38,605 nt of DNA. Origin: Streptomyces triticisoli. GTDB lineage: Bacteria; Actinomycetota; Actinomycetes; Streptomycetales; Streptomycetaceae. The notes beneath the pieces are model-generated. The model saw nothing but the letters and a program-made list of their open reading frames with translations. It did not search any database and was not told the DNA's origin. The position numbers were made by a program, and so were the translations under genes. Shown here one piece after another: positions 1 through 7,415 of the stretch; the stretch's first letter is position 1, and the number at the start of each line of letters is the position of its first letter. The stretch spans positions 1-38,605 of the forward strand of contig NZ_QFDQ01000076.1 in assembly GCF_003270085.1 (NCBI RefSeq). Direction: 5' to 3'.

Positions 1-338
1 TAACGCCGCACGACGGGTTCGGGAGGAGGCCGTTGGGAAAAGGAGCAGCTCCGCTGCCACCTCGCCCGACGGCCCACCTCACGTACGCGTTCCCGTCGCC
101 TCCCCGGTAGTGAGCCGGGACCCCGCTCACCCCGAGGAGAGGAGGCCCGGCGTCGTCACTGCCGTCATGCGACGGCTCCGGGGGCGGGCGCGCACCCGGA
201 TTGCAGGTGGCCGACAGGACGCCCAGGCTGGAAGGAGCGAGGCCGGGAAGCGGTCGCCGGCCGCGCCGTCCGGCGACCGGCCGGTCACCGTGCCGGTGCC
301 CCGGTGTACGGCAGCGGCGACACGTCTCGAGGTGGCAC
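1..338. other. No supported gene; upstream region
   Basis: No reading frame here has convincing protein features. The first three bases, TAA, could be the stop of a gene lying before the window, but this cannot be shown. The stretch presumably carries the promoter of the operon that starts at 339; I do not see clear -35/-10 boxes. Confidence 0.5.
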
Positions 339-773
339 ATGACATCAGCGACGACGACCGACGCGGCGGAGGAGTTCCGCCGGCTGAGCGACGACGATCC
401 GGAACTGCGGGCCCACGGCACGTACTACTCGTGCAGCTTCCTGCTGGACATGGACCCCCACCGGTTCCTCGTGCGGATGCACAAGGGAAAGGTGGAGGAA
501 CTGGTCACCGACCCCGAGCCGTTGGCGGCCTACGACTTCGCGATCCGCGCGGACGCGGAGACATGGCAGGGTTTCTGCCAGGAGACGCCCCCGCCGATGT
601 GCCACGGCATCTGGGCGGCCACGTTCCGGCGGGGCATGCGCCTGGAGGGCGACCTGCTCGTGCTCATGCAGAACCTGCGCTGCGTGACCCGGCAGCTGGA
701 GCTGCTGCGCGTCACGGGCCCCCTCGGGCCGGCGGACGAGGCCGAGCCCGCCCCATCCTCTCGTGAGACATAG
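339..773 (+). CDS. SCP2 sterol-binding-like protein
   Basis: This 144-residue cytoplasmic protein has the look of an SCP2 (sterol carrier protein 2)-like fold: a central segment reading FLLDMDPHRFLVRMHKGKVE, then a GD-L-LM-NLR stretch near the C-terminus, as in small SCP2 proteins that bind lipidic or hydrophobic ligands. There is no signal peptide. The ATG at 339 is chosen because CGAGGTGG lies 4-10 bases upstream; the frame stays open further upstream but that part is arginine/proline-rich and not protein-like. The stop overlaps the AGGAG ribosome binding site of the hydrolase 9 bases downstream, so the two genes are almost certainly one translationally linked operon. The ligand is unknown, and the SCP2 assignment rests on pattern recall. 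Confidence 0.75.
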   Translation: MTSATTTDAAEEFRRLSDDDPELRAHGTYYSCSFLLDMDPHRFLVRMHKGKVEELVTDPEPLAAYDFAIRADAETWQGFCQETPPPMCHGIWAATFRRGMRLEGDLLVLMQNLRCVTRQLELLRVTGPLGPADEAEPAPSSRET

Positions 774-782
774 GAGTTCCCC

Positions 783-1643
783 ATGGTCAGCGGCAGGATC
801 TCCCCGGTCACCGGCCACTACGTCACCATCGACGTGGAGGACGCGCAGTACAGGGTCTTCTACCTGGAGAACGGGCAGGGCACGCCTCTGGTGTGCCAGC
901 ACACCGCGGGCTGCCACAACCACCAGTGGCGGGACCTCCTGGAGGACGAGGAGATCACCGGCCGGTACCGGGTGATCGCCTACGACCTCGCCCGGCACGG
1001 CAAGTCGGACCCGCCGTGGAACCAGGAGTGGTGGAAGGAGGAGTACCGGCTCACCGCGGACCACTTCACGTCCTTCATCGTGGCCTTCTGCGACGCCCTC
1101 GAACTGCAGGACCCGATCTTCATGGGGTCGTCGTTCGGGGGGAACGTGGCCCTGCAACTCGCCCTGCGGCACCCGGACCGGTTCAAGGCGGTGATCCCCG
1201 TCGAGGGCGCGGACTACTCTCCCGGCTTCTACCTCGACTGGTGGCAGCATCCCCACGCCAACGCCGCCCAGGTGTGTGCCAGCGGCGTGTGGGACCTCAT
1301 GGCACCGCAGTCCCCGGAGCAGGACCGCTGGGCCACCTGGTTCTACTACACCCAGGGATCGGAGGCGTTCAAGGGCGACCTGTACTTCTACTCGGTCGAC
1401 CACGATCTGAGGGACCGGCTGGCCGACATCGACGGCGACCGGTGCCCCGTGATCATGCTGACCGGCGAGTACGACTACCTCACCACCCCCGAGGACGGGC
1501 GCCGAACCGCGGAGGCCATCCGCGGAGCGGAATTCATCGAGATGAAGGAGATCGGCCACTTCCCGATGAGCGAGAACTACCCGCGCTTCGCGCAATACCT
1601 GGGGCAGGCCCTGGAGCGGATCGAGAAGCGGACCGGCTCCTGA
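783..1643 (+). CDS. Alpha/beta hydrolase
   Basis: A 286-residue alpha/beta-hydrolase-fold enzyme. The nucleophile elbow is G-S-S-F-G at 115-119 (Ser117), the acid is probably Asp231 in LTGEYDYLTTPE and the base His259 in EIGHFPMSE; the oxyanion region is near CQHTAGCHNHQWR (38-50). It begins with MVSGRISPVTGHYV, and there is no signal peptide, so it acts in the cytoplasm. AGGAG at 772-776 supports the ATG. It forms an operon with the SCP2-like protein just before it, which suggests the pair handles a hydrophobic ester or similar small molecule. The family includes esterases, haloperoxidase-like and C-C bond hydrolases, and the sequence alone does not separate these. Confidence 0.9.
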   Translation: MVSGRISPVTGHYVTIDVEDAQYRVFYLENGQGTPLVCQHTAGCHNHQWRDLLEDEEITGRYRVIAYDLARHGKSDPPWNQEWWKEEYRLTADHFTSFIVAFCDALELQDPIFMGSSFGGNVALQLALRHPDRFKAVIPVEGADYSPGFYLDWWQHPHANAAQVCASGVWDLMAPQSPEQDRWATWFYYTQGSEAFKGDLYFYSVDHDLRDRLADIDGDRCPVIMLTGEYDYLTTPEDGRRTAEAIRGAEFIEMKEIGHFPMSENYPRFAQYLGQALERIEKRTGS

Positions 1644-1658
1644 GGCCACGGCGTACGT

Positions 1659-1721
1659 CCCTGCGTCCCGCACCACCCGGCCCATGCCGCCGCTGCCGAT
1701 GGAGTCGGCCAGCCGGTGCAC
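1659..1721 (-). pseudogene. Remnant of Ser/Thr protein kinase glycine loop
   Basis: On the minus strand, 21 codons read HRLADSIGSGGMGRVVRD, which matches the start of Pkn-type kinase domains (typically RYRL...IGSGGMGRVWRA). Nothing kinase-like follows; the frame runs into the antisense of the hydrolase gene. It is therefore best read as a tiny relic of a kinase gene lost by deletion. The match is short, so this call is tentative. Confidence 0.4.
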
Positions 1722-1784
1722 CCGCGGTCGTACGCATGCCGGCCGGCCCCTTCAACGGCTGGTCACCATCTGGAGGCCCGGACG

Positions 1785-2093
1785 TCAGCGAGGGCGCTGG
1801 AGCAGCGCGAACCGCGTGCCGTCCGGGTCCGTCACCTGGGCCACGCGGCCGTGGGCCCCGTCGTGGGCCGGTACGAGGACCTGGCCGCCGAGGCGGGTGA
1901 GACGGTCCAGCACGTCGTCCAGGCCGGCCACCTCGAAGTAGGTCAGCCAGTGCGGGCCCAGGTCCCGGGGCAGGGCGCGCCCAGGCCGTGGACGGCGGCG
2001 ACCGGGCGGCCGCCCAGGGACAGGGCCGCCTGCCCGTCACCGGCCGGGTCCGCCTGCTTGTCGGCGCCCGGCCCCTTCTCCAGGCCGAAACGA
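1785..2093 (-). pseudogene. Frameshifted, truncated VOC/glyoxalase-family gene
   Basis: The minus strand encodes the C-terminal half of a vicinal-oxygen-chelate protein in two frames. The upstream part reads GQAALSLGGRPVAAVHGLG, and after a frame change near position 1985 it continues as GPHWLTYFEVAGLDDVLDRL and ends ...VTDPDGTRFALLQRPR with a TGA at 1785-1787. These are hallmark VOC segments. The N-terminal half is missing: the IS701 element begins at 2140, and no VOC sequence is recognisable beyond its other end. The gene is thus dead by both a frameshift and loss of its 5' half. Confidence 0.7.
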
Positions 2094-2139
2094 CCGCGAC
2101 CGCGACGAGGATGACGCGAATAAAACGAGGACGCGTTAG

Positions 2140-2163
2140 TACTCCAGTGCGGTTTTGTGATCT
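2140..2163 (+). repeat. Left terminal inverted repeat of IS701-type element
   Basis: The 24 bases starting TACTCCAGTGCGG match the reverse complement of the right end (3565-3588) at 20 of 24 positions. The inner bases overlap the transposase stop codon at 2162. Confidence 0.85.
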
Positions 2164-3511
2164 ATCCAGCGGGTTCGTTGGCGGTCCGTCGTCGGTAGTG
2201 GCTGCGTCGGGCTGTTGCCTGGTGGCGTCTGCGCCAGTTGGACCAGTGCAGCAGCTTGGCCGCCGACACGGCCGGCGGGTGGAGGACGGCGCCGAAGAGG
2301 TGGCGGTTTTCCGGGACGGTCAGCGCGATGGGGTCGCGGCTGCGGGCCGGATGGTGCGGATCGGTGGGCCGGTCGGGGGCCGCGTCGGCGGCGAGGGCGG
2401 TCAGGAAGGCCAGGGCGAGCATGGCGAGGGTGACGTGTCGGTGCCAGGAGGTCCAGTGCCGCACCTGGTAGTGGTCGAGTCCGACCTGGCCCTTGGCGGC
2501 CTGGAAGCACTCCTCGACGCTCCAACGGATGCCGGCGACGCGGACCAGCTCGGACAGGGGCACCTGGGCGGGTGACCAGCACAGGTAGAAGGCGAGTTCG
2601 CCGGTGGTCCGGTTGCGTCGGATGAGCAGATAGCGGTGGCTGCCGGTGTCGATGTGGATCCAGGCCCAGTCGTAGTACCGCGGCCCCTTCGCTCCGTTGC
2701 CGACGCTGTGGCGGTGCCAGGCCGTGGCGGGCAGGCGGCCGGCGAGGGTGTCCGCGCGGACGGGGGTGCGGCCGTGGTTGATGCGGACCCGCATCGAGCA
2801 GGCGACCGCCATGACGTAGCCGATGCCGCGCTTCTCCAGGGCTGTTCGCAGCTGCGGGTCCTGGCCGTAGGCCTCGTCGCCGGTCACCCAGGAGGCGGTG
2901 ATGCCGCCGTCAAGTGCGGCGGCGATCATCTCGCCGGCCAGGCGGGGTTTGGTGGCGAAGTCCACCTCGTCGGGTATCCCGGCAGCCCGGCGGCGCTCGG
3001 GATCGGCGCACCAGAAGTGCTCTGGCAGGTAGAGCCGGCGGTCGATCAGCGCCCGTCCCCGGCGGGTGGCATAGGCGAGAAACACGCCGACCTGACTGTT
3101 CTCGATGCGTCCGGCGGTGCCGGTGTACTGCCGTTGCACGCCCGCCGAGGCGGACCCCTTCTTCACGAAGCCGGTCTCGTCCACGACCAGGACACCGCCG
3201 TCGGCGCCGAGGTGTTCGGCGGCGTAGGCGCGCAGGTCATCGCGGACGGCATCGGCGTCCCAGCGGGCATGGCGCAGCAGGCGCTGCATCGGCCCGGGCC
3301 GGGCGTGACCGGCTTGTTCGGCCAGCTGCCAGCAGTTCTTCCGCTCAACGCCCGACAGCAACCCGAGCAGATAGGCGCGGGCCGTCCTCCGCGGCTCAAC
3401 CCGCCCGAACCGGCCCGCGATCCGGACCATGACCCGGTCGAACATCGCCCACCAGCGGGCAGGGTCTACGCTATGGCCCGCGGCCACCGCACGATCTTCA
3501 GGAGTCCACAC
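2162..3511 (-). CDS. IS701-family DDE transposase
   Basis: A 449-residue transposase with a DDE catalytic triad. The residues are Asp111 in VLVVDETGFVKKG, Asp212 in SWVTGDEAYG, and Glu333 in IRWSVEECFQAAKG, the last with the E-x6-K signature (Lys340). Length and domain order match an intact IS701 protein, including the N-terminal region with LLGLLSGVERKN typical of this family. No internal stop or frameshift is visible, so the element may still be active. It is the only gene of the element and reads away from the DUF6083 gene toward the VOC remnant. Confidence 0.95.
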   Translation of the reverse strand: MWTPEDRAVAAGHSVDPARWWAMFDRVMVRIAGRFGRVEPRRTARAYLLGLLSGVERKNCWQLAEQAGHARPGPMQRLLRHARWDADAVRDDLRAYAAEHLGADGGVLVVDETGFVKKGSASAGVQRQYTGTAGRIENSQVGVFLAYATRRGRALIDRRLYLPEHFWCADPERRRAAGIPDEVDFATKPRLAGEMIAAALDGGITASWVTGDEAYGQDPQLRTALEKRGIGYVMAVACSMRVRINHGRTPVRADTLAGRLPATAWHRHSVGNGAKGPRYYDWAWIHIDTGSHRYLLIRRNRTTGELAFYLCWSPAQVPLSELVRVAGIRWSVEECFQAAKGQVGLDHYQVRHWTSWHRHVTLAMLALAFLTALAADAAPDRPTDPHHPARSRDPIALTVPENRHLFGAVLHPPAVSAAKLLHWSNWRRRHQATARRSHYRRRTANEPAG

Positions 3512-3564
3512 AACCCCCGATGATCACGCGGTGGCCGTACCCGTTCCCGGCCGGGTCCGTCACG

Positions 3565-3588
3565 AGATCGCGAAACCAGACTGGAGTA
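3565..3588 (-). repeat. Right terminal inverted repeat of IS701-type element
   Basis: AGATCGCGAAACCAGACTGG followed by AGTA, complementary to the left end with four mismatches. CTAG follows directly at 3589-3592. Confidence 0.85.
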
Positions 3589-3667
3589 CTAGGACGGGGT
3601 CTGTGGACTATTCGTGGACAGGATCTTGGGGCGTCTGCCCAGGTCAGCCGGCGCATGCGAGAGACCG

Positions 3668-4117
3668 TTACCCCGCATACGGCCATTCCTCTGGCGGCTC
3701 CGGCGGCTCCGGCCCCTCCTGCCGCTTCGCACTCCGCGCGTTCTCGTCTCGCAGTGCCGTCAGCCACGGCCATAGATCCGGCAGCAGCTGCTCCGAGCAG
3801 GCCAGCCGGTGTTCGATACGACACCGCTGATACGGATCTGGTGGGCATACCCCGTAGACCGTTACCCGCCCGTCAGACAGCTCGATCCACCGATGCTCCG
3901 CCGGCACCATATGGGCCAGTGGAGCCATGTCCGGCTCCAACAGCACCCAATCATGCTCAAGCGTCGCCACCCGCTCCCCCAACAGCCCGCAGTACGGACA
4001 GCGGAACTGCCCACCACCGAGCCGACGCGGTTCCTCCTCGAAAACCCCCATACCGCGAGAGTCGCCATCCCAATGGCACATGCGTAGACCGCGAACCGGA
4101 CGGGGCACCTGGGGCAC
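3668..4117 (-). CDS. DUF6083-like protein
   Basis: A small protein of up to 149 residues resembling the streptomycete DUF6083 family. Visible features are a Cys pair CPYCG at about residue 40, possibly a zinc knuckle, then HDWVLLEPDMAPLAH, VPAEHRWIELSDG and a Cys in YGVCPPD. The C-terminus is a Glu/Pro-rich tail. The first start is GTG at 4117; ATG at 4081 (MCHWDGDSRG) is an alternative, and neither has a good ribosome binding site. The gene lies downstream of the GntR/integrase chimera on the same strand but is separated from it by a strong hairpin. Proteins of this family are common near mobile elements in Streptomyces; no function is known. Confidence 0.7.
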   Translation of the reverse strand: MPQVPRPVRGLRMCHWDGDSRGMGVFEEEPRRLGGGQFRCPYCGLLGERVATLEHDWVLLEPDMAPLAHMVPAEHRWIELSDGRVTVYGVCPPDPYQRCRIEHRLACSEQLLPDLWPWLTALRDENARSAKRQEGPEPPEPPEEWPYAG

Positions 4118-4199
4118 TCGTCAACCAACGAAACGGAACACGACACGGCAGGTGCAACGAGCAACCAACGGCCGACGACACGCGGCTGAGACACGACGA

Positions 4200-4227
4200 A
4201 GCCCCCGGCCCAAGCGGGCTGGGGGCT
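4200..4227 (-). terminator. Intrinsic terminator-like hairpin
   Basis: A 12-bp stem (AGCCCCCGGCCC paired with GGGCTGGGGGCT, one G-T pair) around the tetraloop AAGC. It starts about 20 bases beyond the stop of the GntR/integrase gene and separates it from the DUF6083 gene. Confidence 0.75.
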
Positions 4228-4245
4228 AACGGCCTGTGTGCGTGA

Positions 4246-4773
4246 TCATTCGTATTCGCGCAACAACTCCTCGATCTTGTTGTTGGCGATCTCCTGCCGT
4301 CCGTCGATGCACTTGGCGTAGCGGCTCAGTAGAACCTCGACGCTGTTGCCGGCGCGTTGGGCCACCTCGGTGGGGTCCACCCCGGAGTTGAGCCAGGTCG
4401 ACAGCGCCGAGTGCCGGAGGTCGTACGGCCGGGCGGCGAGCGGCGAGGCGACCGCGGCCAGATCCGCCGCGATCTGTTCCAGCCCGGTCCGTACGGTGTA
4501 GATCTCCTCCAGGTCGGCGGCCGTGAGGTCGCGGACCCGCACGCCCTTGTTCGGGAACGACTCGATCAGCCGCATGCTCTCCAGCTCACGCAGCGCCTCG
4601 CGCACCGGCATCTGGCTGACCTCCAGCTCGGTGGCGATCCGGCGCTCCACGATGCGCTCGCCCGGCTTCCAGCGGCCGCTGTTCACGCCTTCCACGATGT
4701 GCTCGCGTATCGACGAGGGGCGGAGGCCGTGGACGTGCTCTTTGTCGTGCCGGCGGGGCACTGACGCGAACAA
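4246..4773 (-). CDS. Chimeric GntR regulator / tyrosine-integrase C-terminus
   Basis: One uninterrupted 175-residue frame joins two unrelated families. Residues 17 to about 108 are a GntR winged helix (SIREHIVEGV, GERIVERRIATELEVSQMPV, REALRELESMRLIE) plus the first helix of an FCD ligand domain (LEEIYTVRTGLEQIAADLAA). From about residue 110 the sequence is the end of a phage-type integrase: ARPYDLRHSALSTWLNSG with the conserved Arg120, AGNSVEVLLSRYAKC with the candidate nucleophile Tyr152, then a charged tail. The FCD domain is truncated and the integrase lacks its N-terminal and first catalytic parts, so neither full activity is expected; DNA binding by the winged helix might survive. The start is TTG 4773 or GTG 4761, without a clear ribosome binding site. 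A recombination or deletion scar is the likely origin. Confidence 0.85.
   Translation of the reverse strand: MFASVPRRHDKEHVHGLRPSSIREHIVEGVNSGRWKPGERIVERRIATELEVSQMPVREALRELESMRLIESFPNKGVRVRDLTAADLEEIYTVRTGLEQIAADLAAVASPLAARPYDLRHSALSTWLNSGVDPTEVAQRAGNSVEVLLSRYAKCIDGRQEIANNKIEELLREYE
4285..4324 (-). repeat. Integrase-derived 40-bp repeat, copy 1
   Basis: This is the stretch coding RYAKCIDGRQEIA of the chimeric gene. It recurs at 17230-17269 in the same orientation with about 36 of 40 matches, including an unbroken run CGTCGATGCACTTGGCGTAG. Confidence 0.8.
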
Positions 4774-4926
4774 TACGGCGCGCAGGGCACGCGGGTGTGC
4801 GTCGGAGCCGTACCCGGGCCTTCGGGATCAGGCGGCCGCGCGCCGGGACCCGGATACGGCTGACGGGCGTCCAGGCCGGTCGGCAGGCCCGCGACGCCCG
4901 ACGGCGCACGGAGTGGCTCAGGACGT

Positions 4927-5556
4927 CTACGTCTTGTCGTCCAGCATCCGCTGCATCATCTGGACCTGGGCGTACTGGGTGGCCAGCATGTCGGTCGCCC
5001 ACTGCTGCAACGTCTCGTCGGCGCCGTTGATCAGCACGTCCGTCAGCATGTCGATCGCACCGTTGTGGTGCTTGATCATCAGCCGCAGGAACAGCACGTC
5101 GAAGGCGTTGCCAGTCGACGCGGTCAGCTGGTCGAGCTCCTCGGGGGTGGCCAACCCCATCTCCTCGACCATCATCGGATCCTGCATCATCTCCTCGTAC
5201 GACTGCTGGGGATCCGTCTGCTCGAGGCCGTTCCACTCCTGCCACGACTGCATCATGTAGATCTCGAGGCCCTGCTCGACGTCGATCCGGTCGGCGAGCG
5301 CACGCAGATCGCTGTCACTGGACCTCGACGGGGCCAGTCGGCTCAGGATGAGCGCCTGCTGGTGATGCGGGATCATCATGGCGACGAAGTCCGCATCGGC
5401 GTTGTTCGCCTCGACCTGCGGATTCGTCGACGTCGGGGCGGGGTCAGCCGCCGTGGCCCGGGGCATCTGCCCAGCTTCCGCGCTGGCGGACACGGTTGCG
5501 ACGCCGAGCAAGCAGGCGGCTGTCAGCAGCGCACTTGCAACTCTGCGGTACCTCAC
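4927..5556 (-). CDS. Secreted DUF305 family protein
   Basis: A DUF305 protein of about 209 residues with an N-terminal signal sequence (RRVASALLTAACLLGVATVS, cleavage probably after ASA). The family's four-helix, ferritin-like unit is marked by two His-His motifs: FVAMMIPHHQQAL and LRLMIKHHNGAIDM. The middle is rich in Met, and the C-terminus ends TQYAQVQMMQRMLDDK. Met/His-rich proteins of this kind are found with copper or other metal handling, but the role here is an inference. GTG at 5556 begins right at the signal peptide; GTG at 5604 is an in-frame alternative and neither has a strong ribosome site. It lies downstream of the LVIVD gene on the same strand with a hairpin between them. Confidence 0.88.
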   Translation of the reverse strand: MRYRRVASALLTAACLLGVATVSASAEAGQMPRATAADPAPTSTNPQVEANNADADFVAMMIPHHQQALILSRLAPSRSSDSDLRALADRIDVEQGLEIYMMQSWQEWNGLEQTDPQQSYEEMMQDPMMVEEMGLATPEELDQLTASTGNAFDVLFLRLMIKHHNGAIDMLTDVLINGADETLQQWATDMLATQYAQVQMMQRMLDDKT

Positions 5557-5648
5557 TGTGCGCCTGTTCCCTTCTGCATCGCCACGCGGCGCCCTGGGAG
5601 CCACGCACGCGGCGGGCTGAACTTGTGGGTTTCTGCATGTGTGGGTGC

Positions 5649-5679
5649 GGCCCCGGCGGACGTGCCGCCCGCCGGGGCC
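5649..5679 (-). terminator. Hairpin between LVIVD and DUF305 genes
   Basis: A perfect 11-bp stem GGCCCCGGCGG / CCGCCGGGGCC with a 9-base loop, 10 bases past the LVIVD stop. It could terminate or attenuate transcription into DUF305, giving unequal expression of the two proteins. Confidence 0.6.
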
Positions 5680-5689
5680 ATGGGCGGAA

Positions 5690-7084
5690 TCAGGACTTGT
5701 AGCTGTACTGGGTCTGCGGGTTCATGAAGTCCAGCCGGACCCGGTTGGCGCTGGCCGGCGCTCCGGTGAGCTGGAGCACGTCCAGGCCCTTGGTGATGTC
5801 ACTGGAGTAGATGCGACCGTTGTACCAGTACGCCGACCAGGAGCCGCCTAGCTGCAAGGTCTCTTTGGACAGCGGGCCGCGCTCGAAGTAGCCGATCTCC
5901 TTCGGGTGGTCGGGGTCGGTGAAATCGATGACCGACACACCGCCCTGGTACCAGGCCTGCACCATCATGTCGCGGTGCTTGGCCGGGATCAGCGAGCCGT
6001 TGTGGGCGACGCAGTTCTCTGTCTGCTGCTGCATGCGCGGAATCTTGAAGTAGCTGCGGAACACCAGCTCGCGGTTGTCGCCCTCGCCCTTGATGTCGAA
6101 GATGGCGTCGGCGCCGCGGTTCGGCCCGATCTGCTCGTTGCAGGTCGGCGCGCTGCCGCCCCCGAGCTCATCGGTGAAGACCACGCGGTTCCCGTCGTTG
6201 GTGAACGTCGCCGAGTGCCAGAAGGCGAAGTTCGCGTCGGTGGCGCTGGTGATCACGTACGGCTCGGTGGGATCCGAGATGTCGATCAAAGCACCCTCGC
6301 CCATGCAGGCGCCGGCAGCCAGATGCTTCTCGGGGAAGACGGTGATGTCGTGGCAGCCCGCAGTGGCGCCTGCGCCGCCGTCGGGGAAGAGTACGGGCGT
6401 GGCGACCACGGACGCGGAGTCCGGGTCGTCCAGGGGAACCTTCACGATCGAGATCTTGTCGTGCGGAGGCTGGCAGTGCGGGAACGCCGGGGACGGGCCG
6501 TACGAGGAGATGTAGAGGTAGGCCGTGTCTCCGCCGTCAGCGGGAACGTACGTGTGCGTGTGGGAACCGCAGTCGGTCCGCACCGACTTCACGTACTTGG
6601 GGTTCTGCTTGTCGCTGATGTCGAAGATGCGGATGCCTTCCCAGGCGTTCGGGTTGGCCGCATTGGAGTTCGTGCTCGCACAGGACGGATCCGACTGCGG
6701 AGTGTCGACCGACACGAACAGCAGCTTCCCGTCCTCGGAGACGGTGGGGTCGCCCTGGCCGCCGTTGCACGCCATCTGGGAGACGGTCTTCGGCTTCGTG
6801 GGGTTCTGGATGTTGTAGATCGTGAACCCGGCGTAGGTGCCCTGAATGGCGTAGTTTCCGTAGAACGCCAGGTCGCTGTGGGTGGCATTGGCGAGCGGAC
6901 CCTGCCTCGGGACGTTCGCCAGGGGCTTGATGTTCGCACTGTGTGATATCTCGTCGACGCCGAGGTCACGGTCTTGAGCGGTGGACGGGCCGACCATCCC
7001 GAACGACGTGAGTACGAGTACGCCGGCGAGTACGGCCGCCTTGAGTGCGCGGCGCGCTCTTCGTGCGAATGTCGAGCCTTGCAA
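5690..7084 (-). CDS. Secreted LVIVD-repeat beta-propeller protein
   Basis: An exported protein of about 464 residues built of LVIVD-type repeats. Repeated strands such as YAGFTIYNIQNPTKPKTVSQ, GIRIFDISDKQNPKYVKSV, ALIDISDPTEPYVITSA and GGVSVIDFTDPDHPKEIGYF are the blades of a predicted beta-propeller. The signal sequence is LKAAVLAGVLVLTSFGMVG. I prefer the TTG start at 7084 because AGGAGG lies 7 bases upstream; ATG codons at 7138 and 7129 are in frame, but there is no ribosome site, and the region between them and TTG contains no protein-like sequence. A 13-bp inverted repeat sits about 50 bases upstream. LVIVD and DUF305 proteins are often neighbours in actinobacteria. Molecular function is unknown. 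Confidence 0.9.
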   Translation of the reverse strand: MQGSTFARRARRALKAAVLAGVLVLTSFGMVGPSTAQDRDLGVDEISHSANIKPLANVPRQGPLANATHSDLAFYGNYAIQGTYAGFTIYNIQNPTKPKTVSQMACNGGQGDPTVSEDGKLLFVSVDTPQSDPSCASTNSNAANPNAWEGIRIFDISDKQNPKYVKSVRTDCGSHTHTYVPADGGDTAYLYISSYGPSPAFPHCQPPHDKISIVKVPLDDPDSASVVATPVLFPDGGAGATAGCHDITVFPEKHLAAGACMGEGALIDISDPTEPYVITSATDANFAFWHSATFTNDGNRVVFTDELGGGSAPTCNEQIGPNRGADAIFDIKGEGDNRELVFRSYFKIPRMQQQTENCVAHNGSLIPAKHRDMMVQAWYQGGVSVIDFTDPDHPKEIGYFERGPLSKETLQLGGSWSAYWYNGRIYSSDITKGLDVLQLTGAPASANRVRLDFMNPQTQYSYKS

Positions 7085-7132
7085 TGCAGGGCCTCCTGTC
7101 ACGAGGGGCGTTACGGACCCACGCAACATAGA

Positions 7133-7174
7133 AGGCATGTCATGATCACATCAACCCATGGTCATGACATGCCT
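7133..7174 (-). promoter_or_regulatory. 13-bp perfect inverted repeat upstream of LVIVD gene (operator candidate)
   Basis: AGGCATGTCATGA (7133-7145) and its exact complement TCATGACATGCCT (7162-7174) are separated by 16 bases, so the half-site centres are about 29 bp (three helical turns) apart. The pair lies 50-90 bases before the preferred TTG start. Such spacing suits cooperative binding of a dimeric regulator. No regulator gene is adjacent. Confidence 0.6.
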
Positions 7175-7415
7175 GAGATCAACTCAAGCTACCCACCCAC
7201 AGGTTGACGCGACAGGGGGCGTGGAGCCGGGACGCCGCGGCCCCCGTCCGGCAGGGGGCAGGGGCCGCGGGGTTCACGGGAAACCGCGGGGAACAGCGGC
7301 GAGCGCCTCGGTCCCAGGTACGAGCACTGCAACCGCTCTGCCACAGGTCACCAAGACAGCCAGGGATAGATCACCCGAGCTTCCCAAGCTGATGGCTCAG
7401 CGGCTGGCAGTAGGC

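Larger units (their letters stand above)
2140..3588 (-). mobile_element. IS701-family insertion sequence (1449 bp)
   Basis: A full-length element bounded by imperfect terminal inverted repeats and carrying one long transposase gene on the minus strand. The left end starts TACTCCAGT and the right end finishes ACTGGAGTA. The flanks are TTAG (2136-2139) and CTAG (3589-3592), both fitting the YTAR target known for IS701 elements, although they are not identical as a fresh duplication would be. The left flank is a broken VOC gene. Confidence 0.88.

Noticed and set aside
345..1721. Long minus-strand frame (458 codons) opposite the SCP2-like and hydrolase genes
   Set aside because: It is the antisense of two well-supported genes; the composition is Val/Leu/Arg-rich without domains. 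Only its first 21 codons, outside the hydrolase gene, resemble anything (kinase glycine loop).
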